Shown: positions 1 to 10,209, counted from the first letter of the stretch. The stretch: DNA of 22,588 nt from Chara braunii (GCA_003427395.1 BFEA01000359.1:1428719-1451306), one strand, 5' to 3'. The notes: a model not told the origin generated them from the letters alone. Numbers and translations are program-made.

Positions 1-56
1 AGAAGTCAGGTAGGGAGAGGGTGAGGGAGAGATGGTGGACTTAGAAGAGGAAGAAG

Positions 57-61
<5 letters not shown>

Positions 62-95
<34 letters not shown>
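62..95. repeat. (CT)17 microsatellite
   Basis: Uninterrupted CT dinucleotide run of 34 bases. A second, shorter CT run lies at 191-205. Confidence 0.95.
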
Positions 96-98
<3 letters not shown>

Positions 99-1098
99 AC
101 TAACCTGTGAAGGTGGCGCCTTGTTGCAGGTACATCGAAGACGAAGCTGGAGCTACGGCGCCACAGGTAGGTCTCCCTGGCCTCCGCCACCTCTCTCTCT
201 CTCTCAACGCTACTCTAAGCTCCTAGCAGCGCCCAGTGCTGAAGACTACTCCTAGCGCTAGCTACTGCTACTGCAGCGTTCCTGCAGAGTGCTGCGACCG
301 AATCCTGCCTCCTGCCTCCTGCCTCCTGAACTGCCTGGGAAGTGCTTGTGAACTCCCCGTGAACTACCTGCAGCCTACAAGGCGGACCAGTACTATATAG
401 TGCAGGTGCGGCTGGGAGGCTGCTCTTGCCCATGCCGAATCGTGCCAGACCCCGGCGTTGAAGTTCAAACAAATGTTGTCTTGAAACGGGCCTAAAAATG
501 GCCTGCGCTAAACCCTGGTCTGGCGCCTAAGTTTCAGGGCAGGTTGACTTTATGAGGGCCTGAAAATGGCCCTCCTTTTCAGGTTTTTAGGCTGAAACGA
601 CAGAGGGCCAAGAGGGCTCTCATTTTCCGTCTGGTCGGGCCCTGCAGGCCCGTGCGGATGCGCAGTATGCCACATGTGTTTGAGAGAGAGTATGATTAGT
701 ACATCTCACCTCAAATTCTCCTACACGGTTTTAAGTTTTTCTCTTTCGGGTAGAAATCAGATTTTCAGTGTTTCTCTGTGGTCGCACAATTGTAGTGACA
801 GTGTTCTGAATTTTACCTATGGGGCTGCAAATTCCTTTTAACCACTGGGGTTTGTCCTAGTAATGTCTCGGCCTGATTGGCCAGAGTGAAATCTGTTTGT
901 AACTGAACTCTCTACTCAGATAGACCTACCCTACACATGACTCTGTCAGTTCAAGCGTTATTGCTGAATATGGTTAGGCTTAGCCCCATATACAGATCTT
1001 GTCAGATCCTACCCTATTCTTGGGAAGAATCTGCGTATCACGATTCCAAATACACAGATCAGCAGTTGAGGAGTCTAACAGATACCCAGTCCTGACAG

Positions 1099-1380
1099 AA
1101 ATTAATCAGATTTTCAGAACTAATGGACTATAGCAAAGTTGATTACTAGGCTAACACCCTTGCATTCAACTAGGTGGTCCATGCTGTTAATCTAAATCTC
1201 GATCATCTGATTTTCAGGATGTTGTTAGCTATCTATCAGCTGATTACCAGGCTAATACCCTTGCATTCAGCTAGCCGACACTAGCTGATAGTCTGAGCTA
1301 CAACCCGTAGATTTCAGAAGCTGATTGGTTGCCTAGAAGTCGATTACCTAACTAATACCCTCGCATTCAACTAATCAATC
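1099..1380. repeat. Degenerate tandem repeat, about 100-bp period, three copies
   Basis: A block reading approximately AGYYGATTAC, CTAAYACCC, GCATTCA, CTA begins at 1137, 1238 and 1338, so the period is 100-101 bp. Each block is preceded by a version of ATCAGATTTTCAG (about 1105, 1204, 1309). The spacers between blocks are less conserved. No open frame spans the array. Confidence 0.75.
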
Positions 1381-1519
1381 TAATCTGATAATCTCACCAT
1401 GACCCTCTGAGATTCTGAGGTCTTTGTGTTATCCACCACTATGGACGTTTAGCGATCCTCTAACGAATACCTCTCTGCCGATATGGGCTGGTAGTTGGTT
1501 ATGTAGCTCGTCGGTCCTC

Positions 1520-1539
1520 GCTCCCCGGGAGGGTAAGAA
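1520..1539 (+). other. Polypurine-type tract before the LTR of element C
   Basis: GGGAGGGTAAGAA directly precedes a TG-starting LTR boundary, and the context matches that before the 3' LTR of A (GAGAGGGTAAGCC). In the family this position primes plus-strand DNA synthesis. Its presence argues that C is a 3' LTR with some interior, not a solo LTR. Confidence 0.45.
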
Positions 1540-2060
1540 TGCAATAAATCGCAATTTCCCAGTGGGGCTGTACGCTAAGTGTTTGGCTTTGTAAGCTGAT
1601 TACCATGACCTGTAATTTGTATGTGTTTTGTCTGTGAGCGTTGAGCCCTATGGGACTTGATCCCTGGGTCTATCACTAGTAGTCTCTGTTTGGTAGCCTT
1701 AGGCCATTCGGCCTTTTCCTTTTGCCTTGTCGTAGGTCTAGGTCCCCTTTTCCCCCTGTTTCCATCTAGATGCAGATGAGTATTCAGTTGTTGCCTTTGG
1801 AGTCCGTCGTAGGTCTAGGCAGAGGGTAGAAGTAGCGGGCAGGAAATTAATTTCGGGTCTTTTTCACGTTTTTGTTGGCTGGGGAAACTCTGGCCGTCCG
1901 TTGCTGGAGCGCTGCTGCCCTATTTTGGGTGAGGTCATCTTCTTCCTCGAAGCCCAGCCATAGCTGGGGTTGGGAAACAAAGTTGAAGATCACACTGCTG
2001 CTATTCCGCAGCTCTGCACGAGAGCTTCCACAGGACTGTGTTGTTGGGTTTGGGTGCTGC
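1540..2060 (+). repeat. Element C LTR, left part (interrupted by element A)
   Basis: It begins TGCAAT, as the LTR of A does, right after the purine tract, and is cut at 2060 by A. The last four bases (CTGC, 2057-2060) recur at 19903-19906 as the target duplication, so the LTR resumes after A. With the right part the full LTR is about 1.05 kb, similar to A's 1.14 kb. A short word (CGTAGGTCTAGG) occurs twice, at about 1733 and 1808. Only one LTR of C is in the window. Confidence 0.6.
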
Positions 2061-3196
2061 TGCAATGACTTGCTGATTTATGCTGCCCAGATCTGACTGC
2101 GAGGTTGTACAGTTGTGTCCTAGGGTCAGATTCGTAATTTTGTTTGTGCCAGGGACTAACCGTGAGTTCAGTCCGAGGGAAATTCAGGAGGGACAGATCT
2201 GTAAATCTGGGAAAATTACACTCCCAGTAGTGCCACGAATTTCCTCTAGTACTCTCACTGCCTCTAGCAGTACCGGGCTATCCCTAGGACAGCAGGCCCA
2301 GCGGGCCTTGGGCTGTAGCAACAGTCTCACGCCGTATAGCCGGATAGGGTCCAGGCCGAACAGGCCAAACTGAAACGGTACCGGTCCCAGTAGGTCTAGG
2401 TCTAGAGTAGGCTAGTTTATTAATAGGACTGAGCCGGTAGTTTGGGGGGCTTTTGCGCTGTTCATTTTCGCGACACAGCGTTTGGAGCCAAGGAAGTTTG
2501 GTGGAGGCGATGGTCTGCAGGCTGCATCCTGAAACCCTCCCCATGATGTGGCAGCCGTAGCCAGCCTTTTGGAGGTTGCCATAGCTGGGGCATCCTCAGA
2601 GCATCTACCCCTAAGGGTATCTGCGTCTGGCGGGGCTATGCTGAGGCTCTTCATTGAGTATACGTGGGTGGAACATTGTCACCCATCTCCCCTCTGGAGT
2701 TGTCAGGGCTTCATCGGTGGTGTGGCAGCCATAGTTGTCAGCTTCTTCATCAGAGTGTTCATCGGCGCTGAAGGCTTCATCGCAGCACCTCTTCTCCATC
2801 TGAGCAGTTGGCGCTGGCCTCTGGGAGGCCATTTCAGGGTTGCGCTACTAACAGGGTGTAGGGTAGAGAGTGGTGTGTGGAGTTCTGAGGGTGGCGAGAT
2901 GTTGAAACAAACTCTGTAACGATAATTGGTTTGAGTTGGCTCATCATCAGTGTGAATCCTATTGATATCCTCGCAGGTGTCTTCTTGTGATTGGTTGTTG
3001 GGAGTTTCGTCAGAGAGTGAGAAACACAGTGTGTCCTCTCCACACCTGTGCATGGTTATGTTTTGCTGCCTATTCTCATTTATGTACAATGTGTACTCTG
3101 TCTCCTCTCCCCTTCTTCTTATGCATGTATGGGCGTGTATGAGACTGTTTGTGTGTGAGTGGCGGTGAAAATCGTCAGACAACCAAGTTCATAACA
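2061..3196 (+). repeat. Element A 5' LTR
   Basis: 1136 bp, TG...CA ends, with its partner at 18734-19902. The left edge is fixed by the shared TGCAATGACTTG start and the CTGC target duplication at 2057-2060. The right edge is fixed by ATAACA followed two bases later by the primer site. It should contain the promoter and polyadenylation signals, but I cannot point to a convincing TATA box. The 120-aa frames open inside it are not genes. Confidence 0.9.
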
Positions 3197-3198
3197 GT

Positions 3199-3211
3199 TG
3201 GTATCGGAGCT
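3199..3211 (+). other. Primer binding site of element A (initiator-Met tRNA type)
   Basis: TGGTATCGGAGCT begins two bases after the 5' LTR. The usual plant site is TGGTATCAGAGC, complementary to the 3' end of initiator methionine tRNA; here one A is G. Element B has the same variant, so it may reflect the host tRNA and not decay. Confidence 0.8.
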
Positions 3212-4739
3212 GGGTAGGATTAGGGACACTGAGGGTTGAGCGCAACAGGGGCATCTTCTTCTTCTGAAGATCTTCTTAAGGGAGTTCCATGGCGGTTCTT
3301 CTTCAGGACTGACGCAGTGGAGAAGAAGATTTGCAGACGACGAATTCAAGAGTACAGTGACTGGATTGACCAAGAGCGCTGTCCCCGCCAGAGCGCTTGT
3401 CAAAAGTGGCGAGTACATGGCTATTTCGCCGAAGTCAATCCTGAGTGCAGATGAGCGAGTTGCCTCAGAGTGGCGAATTGCCCTTGAATACTGAGGATAA
3501 CTGAGTGGCGACATCATCCCTGAGGAGCGCTGAGCTGGATTGACTGTAGAGTCAACCCCATGCAGAGTTGACCCCATCTGGGGCTAATTATAGCATCAGC
3601 GGCTAACTGGGTCAGTGGCGAGATATCTATTGTTGACTATAAGATCGCCACTGGACTAGATTCAGTAAATCTAGTAAGTGGGATTGAAGCGCCTCAGTAT
3701 CCTGGGCAAGATCAACAAGTTTGAGGAGGTTCTGTACGTGGAGACCAGAGGAGGAATTTCTGGAAGCAACAGGCGAGATGAGGGTTTCAGTCTGCCATAG
3801 CCAGATCTTCATCATCTCCTGAAGACCACACTGAAAGCGAGTACGTTCCACACAAATCTCTATATAGCGAAGTATTTAGTGTTAGTATAGTCAGAATTGA
3901 TGGTCTATTTGTCTGCCAGAGTCCAAATTTAGTTTTGTCATAATACATGACAGCTATTGCCATCTTCTTCCTATCTTCACTTTCTCATATCTCCCCCTCT
4001 GCTGACTTTTTCTGTCTCAAATCTGTTTTGGGATTGCATGACAGTATTGTGCTGAATCCTGTATGCTCAGAATGTGAATTCTGTACTGGAAAAGTAATGA
4101 TACTGTGGATTGTAATTTTGTGCTCAGTCTATTTATAGCTCGGGCTATCTAGGGTTAGTTGCAACTACAATTCTACCGGTCTGAATTCAATTCTGCCAGT
4201 CTGTAGTAAATCGCAATTCTGCTGTTGCCGTCTGTACAAAAGCGCTTGACCAAATGATCAGTATTTGAGTAATTACAGTGAATACGGTAAATCGCCATAC
4301 CTCTGGGTATGGCTGTCAGAGTCAACAGTGGCGAAATTTGAGTCTGTCGTAGGATTAAAGGCTACTGACTGAATCGTTACATCTTGTTGGTTTGTGATTG
4401 TCTGCACTTACCACTCTTCCTCTCTCCCGCTGTATCCTTTTGTTTTCTAGTGGGCTCTAGAATTCTAGAATACCTTTGGGTCACTGGAATTGTTTGTACT
4501 AACTCCAGTTGAGGTGCAGGGTCAGTAAAAGGAAATCGTGCGACTGATTTTACTGGACTGTCTGTCTATCTGACCGCTGACCTCCAGAGACACTGTTCCA
4601 ACCCCAATCGTTTGTTGCCCATTCACCCACCTACGTTTGTGCAAGAGATGGCAGCGATTTCTGAGTGTCTGAAGGAATTGGTGTATCGCTGCATACTCCC
4701 TCGTCTGTCCACTAACTAGTGTGTACCGGAAAGCGGAAA
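3212..4739 (+). other. Element A untranslated leader, with repeated AGTGGCGA motif
   Basis: No conserved coding frame. The octamer AGTGGCGA occurs five times (3415, 3469, 3504, 3614, 4327), and its reverse complement once (3645). Leaders of this family normally carry the RNA dimerisation and packaging signals. An assignment of the motif to that role is inference only. Confidence 0.6.
3613..3653 (+). promoter_or_regulatory. Leader hairpin of element A
   Basis: CAGTGGCGA at 3613-3621 and TCGCCACTG at 3645-3653 are perfect 9-bp inverted repeats around a 23-nt loop. The stem is built from the recurrent AGTGGCGA motif. A packaging or dimerisation element is possible but unproven. Confidence 0.45.
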
Positions 4740-6340
4740 ATGGCGGATCAGGAGGGTCAGCAGCAGCCACAGGGAGAAGAAAAAGTGAAGACAAAAGTTC
4801 AACAGACTTCTGCCTCCCCCTCTACTACACCTCTGACTGCTACTCAGCGGAAGACGAAGGAGTCACAGGATAGACTGCAGCAGGAGTTGGCGCTGCTTGC
4901 AGAACTTGAGAGACAGGAGGCAGCCGAGCTCGAGGCTGCAACAGATGCCTCATGGTGAGAGTGTCTGTTGGAGCAGTTAACCAAGACCATGTCAGATGAG
5001 CGCAACACCCAGGTGACCAGGAACTTGGCGGAGTGGGCCGTTTTGGAACACAAAGCCACCAGTTCCTATTTCACCAATTGGGATGATCACATGGGCCGTC
5101 TTGAGCGTAGAATTGATGACCTGGCGGCTCAACAGTCAAAGCTACCAGATACAGTTCAGGCTCTGACTGCTCCGCTGACAGCAGCTAAGCTGATCACTCC
5201 TCAGCCTCCTGTACCCAAAGTAAAACCTTCTCCTTCTCTTACTTCGTCTCCATCTGGTTCACGCAATTCTTCCCCTTCACCACCTCCCTCCCCAAAAGCC
5301 ACAGGCCGCCCAATGCTTGAATCTGCCCCTGCAGGTGATCAAAGGGGACCCAAGATTCCAGCCCCCAACAAGTTCAAAGGCGACGATCCCAAAGTGGACG
5401 TTGGGGACTGGACTGAGGGTACCAAAGCCTACTTGAGAGGCTTTACATGTGCAGAGAAGACCAAGGTTGCGACGGTGCTGGGACTGCTGGAGGGGCCCGC
5501 ATTGAAGTGGGCTACCTCAACCTCCAGCAGCCAGGAGCAGTGCCTGGAGGACTAGGCTTTTGAGTTGGGGGTGGACAGACTTCTGCAGACCTTAGAGGAC
5601 CGCATTGCAGACAAGGAGCGGGCCCGCAAAGCTCCTGACAGGATTGCTCGCCTGGGGCAGCAGCGTTATAGCGGGTCGCTGCAATCTTTGTTTGCAGAGT
5701 TCGAGCAGCTCACCTCTACCCCTGGGTTGGTCGTATCAGTAGATGATCTGCTAACCAACTTCTGCAGGGCAGCGCCTGAGAAGTTTGTCGTTGCTTTATA
5801 CAGTGTTGGGCACAAGGATTGGAGATCCTTCGACCGTGCTGCCCTGGACATGGAGGCAAAGTTGCATGTCCAGGCCCCCTCTTCTGATAGAAGAAAAGGA
5901 GCCTTCCCTCGTGGTGGCAGAAAGGGAAAGGCTGCCTTTGCACATGCAGGAGCTGGACCAGCCAGTGATTCAGACTCCCAGACTGATGTACCATCAGCTG
6001 GGACTGAGTCAGCTGCTGATACAGGTGTTGCAGCGGCCCTGCCTCAGGCTGTTTGGGGAGTTCTGCAGTAGCAGAAAAGGTTTTCTCCCACCACAGCCTC
6101 AGCCAGTACCAAGGGGAAGGACAAGGGACGTCATCCTTCTACCGGCGCCCTAACCTGCCAAAAGATGTCCGTATGCCAGCCGACCCACTCAATCCCTCCA
6201 CTCTTCCCAGACATGATCTCAAGATCTAGGAAGGAGTCTGGAGAAGAAGAAAGGATAGAGGGGTCTGCCTACGGTGTGAGGGTCAGCACTTCCTGAAGGA
6301 CTGCCCTTACATGCCAGGGCCAGGTCAGCCAAAAAACTGA
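4740..6340 (+). pseudogene. gag: Element A gag (capsid and nucleocapsid), broken
   Basis: This would encode Gag, the structural protein of the virus-like particle, about 530 residues. I chose the ATG at 4740 because the frame upstream offers only GTG. A charged, Glu/Gln-rich N-terminal part is followed by a Ser/Pro-rich linker (about 5220-5300), then a capsid segment (KVATVLGLLEGPALKWA, about 5461-5511) typical of retrotransposon gag, and a Lys/Arg/Gly-rich tail. A zinc knuckle CLRCEGQHFLKDC lies at 6266-6304. Breaks: TGA at 4956, TAG at 5553, 6069 and 6227, and a frame change near 6135. The natural terminator is probably TGA at 6338, directly after a slippery A AAA AAC. The knuckle is C-X2-C-X3-H-X4-C, one residue shorter than usual between the second Cys and the His. 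Confidence 0.85.
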
Positions 6341-6378
6341 AGCAGACCCTGGAGATTGCAGTTCCCTCCAGTGCTGCA
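6331..6378 (+). promoter_or_regulatory. Putative -1 programmed ribosomal frameshift site, element A gag-pol junction
   Basis: The heptamer AAAAAAC at 6331-6337 is in the gag register X XXY YYZ (CCA AAA AAC), and the gag stop TGA follows at 6338-6340. A one-base backward slip makes the next codon start at 6337 (CTG AAG CAG), which is exactly the protease-RT frame (6337 and 6436 differ by 99 bases). A 6-bp stem follows: CTGGAG at 6349-6354 pairs with CTCCAG at 6366-6371, with an 11-nt loop. Loop bases TGCAG (6357-6361) can pair with CTGCA at 6374-6378, or TTGCAG (6356-6361) with CTGCAA at 6404-6409, which would make a pseudoknot. A AAA AAC is an established heptamer in several retroviruses. Use in this element is inference. 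Confidence 0.7.
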
Positions 6379-7530
6379 CATTCATCCTCTGAGGATGATG
6401 AATCTGCAACTGCTTAAGTTGAGACACCGCAGAGTGTGGGAGCTCCGCGGGCAGCATCCTTTTGTTACGAGGATCCTAACCCGGATCAGGGACCGAAGGA
6501 GCATGAGCTGCAGACACTTGCTTCCTTTTTCTTTCATCTAAAAGAACAAAGGAAAGTCAAGTCTGACCTCATCCTGCTTCGGCCCCTGATCAATCCTATC
6601 AGAATCAAGGGGTTGCTGGATTGTGGAGCCACTAGAAACTTCATGTCCTCCAGTATTGTCAAGAAATTGCACTTGGGCATGAAAGTTGAGCAGTTGCAGC
6701 ATCCGCTGCAGGTTAGGATAGGTGACTCCACTACTATCACCATCAGGGAGAAGGGCAGGGGCATCCTTGTCACCTTCGACAGTGCTGGGGAAGTCAGACA
6801 CCGTCTGAACTTCTACATATTCCTTGACCTGCCCTTTGATCTGGTGTTCTCGATGCAGTGGTTGAGGGCAGTCAACCCTAGGATTGACTGGCAGATCCCT
6901 AAGGTTGAACTCCCCAATGAACAGGGGGTGTATCGGACTTGCAGGATTGTTGTTGAACACCACCCAAAGACCTCTTGTTGTTGTTCGAGAGCAAGAGAGT
7001 TTTATTCCCTCTCGTGCCGGTACGACCATGAGCATTTGTTTTTAGCTCTGGTCAAGCAAACAGACGCTGAAGTACAACAGATTGTGGATCATTATGCTGA
7101 TCTGATGCAGGAGCCCTTTGGTTTGCCCAACCGGCCAACCAAGCATCACATCGAGCTGCTACCTGGAGCGGTCCCTCCCAAGGGCCGCATCTACAAGATG
7201 TCCCCTGCTGAGCTGAAGGAGCTCAGAAAGCAGTTAGAGACCCTGACCAGCAAAGGCTGGATACGGCCGAGCACATCTGAGTTTGGCGCCCCAGTGCTCT
7301 TCGTCCCAAAAGGGAATGGAGAGTTCAGAATGTGCATCGACTACCGGGGCCTCAATAAGATCACTAGGAAAAATACAGAGCCTATTCCTAGGATTGATGA
7401 CCTGCTGGATATGGTACAGGGCCGCACAGCGTTCAACAAAATTGACCTCAAATCTGGCTATCACCAGATTGAGATGGCTGAGGAGGATGTCTACAAGACA
7501 GCCTTCAAAACTAGATATGGTACATACAAA
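6341..7530 (+). pseudogene. pol: Element A pol, 5' part: protease and N-terminal reverse transcriptase
   Basis: Counting residues from the GTG at 6436, an aspartic protease motif LLDCGATRNF is at residues 61-70 (catalytic Asp at 6619-6621; D-C-G instead of the usual D-T/S-G), followed by FDLVFSMQWL, the equivalent of the common ILGMDWL. After a linker the RT begins ([52 protein letters not shown]) and reaches the first catalytic Asp block, FNKIDLKSGYHQI. The frame is open back to the frameshift site except for TAA at 6415-6417. It ends at 7530 after RYGTYK where element B begins. The rest resumes at 16341, but about 22 codons (the FLVMPFG...FQ block) are missing. Confidence 0.9.
7527..7530 (+). 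other. Left target duplication of element B (CAAA)
   Basis: CAAA immediately precedes the TG start of B and recurs at 16337-16340 immediately after its CA end. Confidence 0.75.
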
Positions 7531-8540
7531 TGCAAGGAAGATGAGCAATAGCGAACTTCAGCAATGAAACAGCGTCATACATATGAGACCAGATAGTCGT
7601 GACCTCGAACCAACAACAGAATTGCATCACGAGTTTCACCAAATAAGAGCATACCAAGAGTTCATAATTGACAATGCTGAAATAGTCCCATCATCATCAT
7701 CAACGAAGAACCAATGTTGATATCCTATCTGGCGCTCGGCGCCCAGACTACATATGGCAGATCCTATCTAGCCTATACTACAATGTCGAAGTTGACGACA
7801 ACAGCTCTCCCGAAGTACGAGCAGATAGCGGCCAATGTCGCACGCTTCCAGCACCAGGTATGTCTCTCGCCTCACTCACAACCTCGTTCCTCAACACAAA
7901 GATGCCACTCGCACCCAAGGACCACCCTGCGCCTCACCCAGCTTACAGCAGCGCAGCTCGGCTATGGCTGCCTGCTCCTTCCCTGCTCACCCATGAGCGC
8001 GTAGGCGCCAGCCAGCAAATAGCGCAGCAGCGCTTGCACAACATGCAACCAGCACCCGAATGAGCAATGCGGAGGCAGGCCCTTTGCTATATCGAAGTGG
8101 CCTGCCTGCGTTCAGTCCCAGGAAGCTTCCAGTAGGCCCCGGTCGCCTGAGGCCAGTACGAACGAGGACATGCCTTGGGCCTGAGGTAGTTGCATGCACC
8201 CAACTGCCTTTGGCCTGTGTTTGGCCCAGTACCCGTATCCAGCCCAGGGCCTACTTTCAATACATTCACACANGGTAGTTGCATGCACCCAACTGCCTTT
8301 GGCCTGTGTTTGGCCCAGTACCCGTATCCAGCCCAGGGCCTACTTTCAATACATTCACACAGGCGGCCTAGGGCCTAGGTTTTCTCAACCAACTGGCGTT
8401 GCGCAACAACCTGAATTTCCTTAGTTGCTCAGTGGCCGAAATAGGGCCCTGAGGGCCTCGCCGAGCCTGGCTTCACTTAGGGCGGTCGACTTCCTTCCAA
8501 ATGGGGGCCGAATGGGGCTCATAGAGGCAGTGACCTCGCA
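7531..8540 (-). repeat. Element B 3' LTR
   Basis: Partner of 15415-16336. It measures 1010 bp, but 89 bp of this is an artefact-like duplication with one N; without it the length is 921 bp against 922 bp for the partner. Its edge at 8540 is followed directly by the polypurine tract. Confidence 0.9.
8185..8361. repeat. 88-bp perfect duplication around a single N
   Basis: 8185-8272 and 8274-8361 are identical, with N at 8273. The partner LTR has this segment once (about 16070-16157). This looks like two contig ends that overlap but were joined with a one-base gap, not a biological repeat. Confidence 0.9.
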
Positions 8541-8553
8541 TTCCCTCCTCCTT
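8541..8553 (-). other. Polypurine tract of element B
   Basis: On the minus strand AAGGAGGAGGGAA abuts the TGCGAGG start of the 3' LTR. This is the expected plus-strand primer position and a typical composition. Confidence 0.85.
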
Positions 8554-8577
8554 AGCTTCAACAGTCCTCTGAGAAGC

Positions 8578-10209
8578 TCATTCTTCGATCATCGAGCGCT
8601 TGCCTTTCTGCAGAGATTTCTCGTAATGAGCCACAACCTAAGGAGCGATCTGCATAAGTTCTTCCCTGGTGAACCAGCGGTCCTCCTTGGGATCAGTATG
8701 ATGTCGGAACCGAACGCGGAATTGCAGCTTCGGTTTCGGAGGACGACCCCTGCCTGTTGGTCTTGAAACTGGCAACTCTCTGTGGTCCACGATATCGTCG
8801 ATATCCACCACTCAATCCATGGTTGGGGGCAGCATTGAGCGTCGAGATGGAAACTGATCTGTTTCTTTGAACGGTGCAAGTTTGGAGGCGTGAAAGACAG
8901 GGTAAGTACGGAGATGTCCAGGGATCCGGACAACATAAGAAGGACCATCCGGATTAGTCCCAACAATATCTAAGACTTCCCATAGTCCAAAGTACTGTGG
9001 CATGAGATTGCGGGATATCCCGTGCTCCTGTCCCAGTTCTGAGGACTTAACCCAGACTCTGTCCCAAACCTGAAATGAAGACTCACGACGGTGTTTATTC
9101 GCAGATTCTATCATAGCCGCCTGTGCCTTTTGCATCTGTTTTATAGCCCGCTGCATCTTCTGTTCATACCGGTAAGCAAATTCTAAAGTACCTGGTGCAG
9201 CAGTTGACTGATTCCCAGGAAGGAGAAAATCTAAGGGTAATCTAGGCTTGAAAGTCAATAGCAAACCGTTTGGGCTCACCCTGGTGGCGCTGTGTACCGC
9301 ATTGTTGTACAGACTGGCGATGAGAGCAAGCTTCTCATCCCAGTCTACCTGGTTGGGCTTGATGTAATGCCTCAACAGGTGTTGTACAACGCGATTCAGT
9401 TGCTCGGCCTGACCGTTGGCCTCCGGGTGATTCCCAGAAGTCATTTGCAACTGAGTTCCCTGTTCTGCAGCAGCGGCCTTCCACAGTTCGCTGGTAGATC
9501 GGACATCCCTGTCACTGATAATGGATTTCCGTAAACCAAAATCCCTGACCCAGTTTTCTTTAAACATTCTGATCAAGTACTCCGTTCTTGCTGTTTTTGG
9601 CATTGCTACTAATCTAGCATACTTACTAAATCTATCCACGATGACGAAGATGTGTCGCATCCCACTCTTGATGGTGACCAGTGTATCCATGAAATCCATG
9701 GACGTCTCACCAGGCCGTTCCGGAATCGGAAGGGGCTTCAAGAGCCCAAGAGGTGCCTGAGTACGTGGCTTGTCCCTTTGACAGACCTGACAAGTCTCCA
9801 CGTACAGCTATGCATCTCGCATCATCGTGGGCCACCGGAACCGCTGCAGCAGATTGGCTGCGGTCTTCTTGTATCCAAAATGGTCGGTGGCATCATGACA
9901 TTCTCCTAGAAATAAACTACGCAAAAATTCCCTATTAGGAACACACAATCGTTTATTCCCAGCCTTCTCAAGGAACAGCAAGCCATTGACCAACTCAAAC
10001 TCAGCGGAAGTTACTTTGTCCTTCGCCTCGAGTCTGCGGATGATCTCCGACATGAACGGATCCTCGCGATAGGCTTCCACCCAAGATTGAGTAACATTGC
10101 CCGCAAGATTGAACTCAGTCATCAACGCACCTGAGAAATCAGGTCTACGCGACAAGGCGTCAACAACCTTATTGTACTCGCCCTTGATGTACTGGGGCTC
10201 AAAGCCATA
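8578..10209 (-). pseudogene. pol: Element B pol, 3' part: integrase and chromodomain-like tail
   Basis: Reading from 10209 down, a short RNase H tail (YIKGEYN, DALSRRPDF) leads to the integrase zinc module (CHDATDHFGYKKT, then CQVC), then the catalytic core with Asp in SMDFMDTLV, Asp in IISDRDVRS and Glu in HPEANGQAEQ. Exactly 35 residues separate the last two, the classic D,D-35-E. After the FHASKLAPF block comes a chromodomain-like stretch (VVDIDDIVDHREL ... EDRWFTREEL). The frame is continuous but cut by TAG at 9808-9810, TGA at 8812-8814 and TAG at 8638-8640; it ends with TGA at 8578-8580. The role in the family is insertion of the DNA copy, with the chromodomain thought to steer targeting. 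Confidence 0.9.

Larger units (their letters stand above)
1..1539. other. Non-coding flank, probably internal 3' end of old element C
   Basis: I see no credible gene here. The stretch holds two CT repeats, a 7-bp CCTCCTG-type tandem at about 303-328, an 8-bp inverted repeat (GTGGCGCC at 113-120, GGCGCCAC at 157-164) and a degenerate 100-bp repeat. Its last 30 bases (CTCGCTCCCCGGGAGGGTAAG at about 1517-1537, then the LTR start) closely resemble the bases just before the 3' LTR of element A (18709-18733). By inference this is the untranslated 3' interior of a related older element whose 5' end lies outside the window. Confidence 0.4.

Noticed and set aside
1099-1380. CRISPR-like array
   Set aside because: Three degenerate copies with a 100-bp period in a eukaryotic transposon context do not resemble short identical CRISPR repeats.
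1540-2060. The ~520 bases before 2061 as part of the 5' LTR of A
   Set aside because: The 3' LTR of A starts at TGCAATGACTTG (18734), and the CTGC target duplication sits exactly at 2057-2060 and 19903-19906, which sets A's edge at 2061.
2548-2919. Hydrophobic open frame of 123 codons in the 5' LTR of A, with a 95-codon counterpart at 19229-19516
   Set aside because: Both lie inside LTRs, which begin identical, so being open in both is expected. They start at GTG, the C-termini differ and no family is recognisable.
4522-4794. Minus-strand open frame of 90 codons opposite the start of gag A
   Set aside because: No family signature, and it overlaps the gag start on the other strand; it fits a chance frame.
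8185-8361. Tandem repeat as an LTR enhancer
   Set aside because: The copies are identical, separated by an N and absent from the partner LTR, which points to an assembly overlap.
8812-9801. Element B integrase as an intact, domesticated host gene
   Set aside because: The frame starts inside the zinc module after a TAG and is followed by TGA and TAG before the chromodomain end. It sits in a complete LTR-bounded element.
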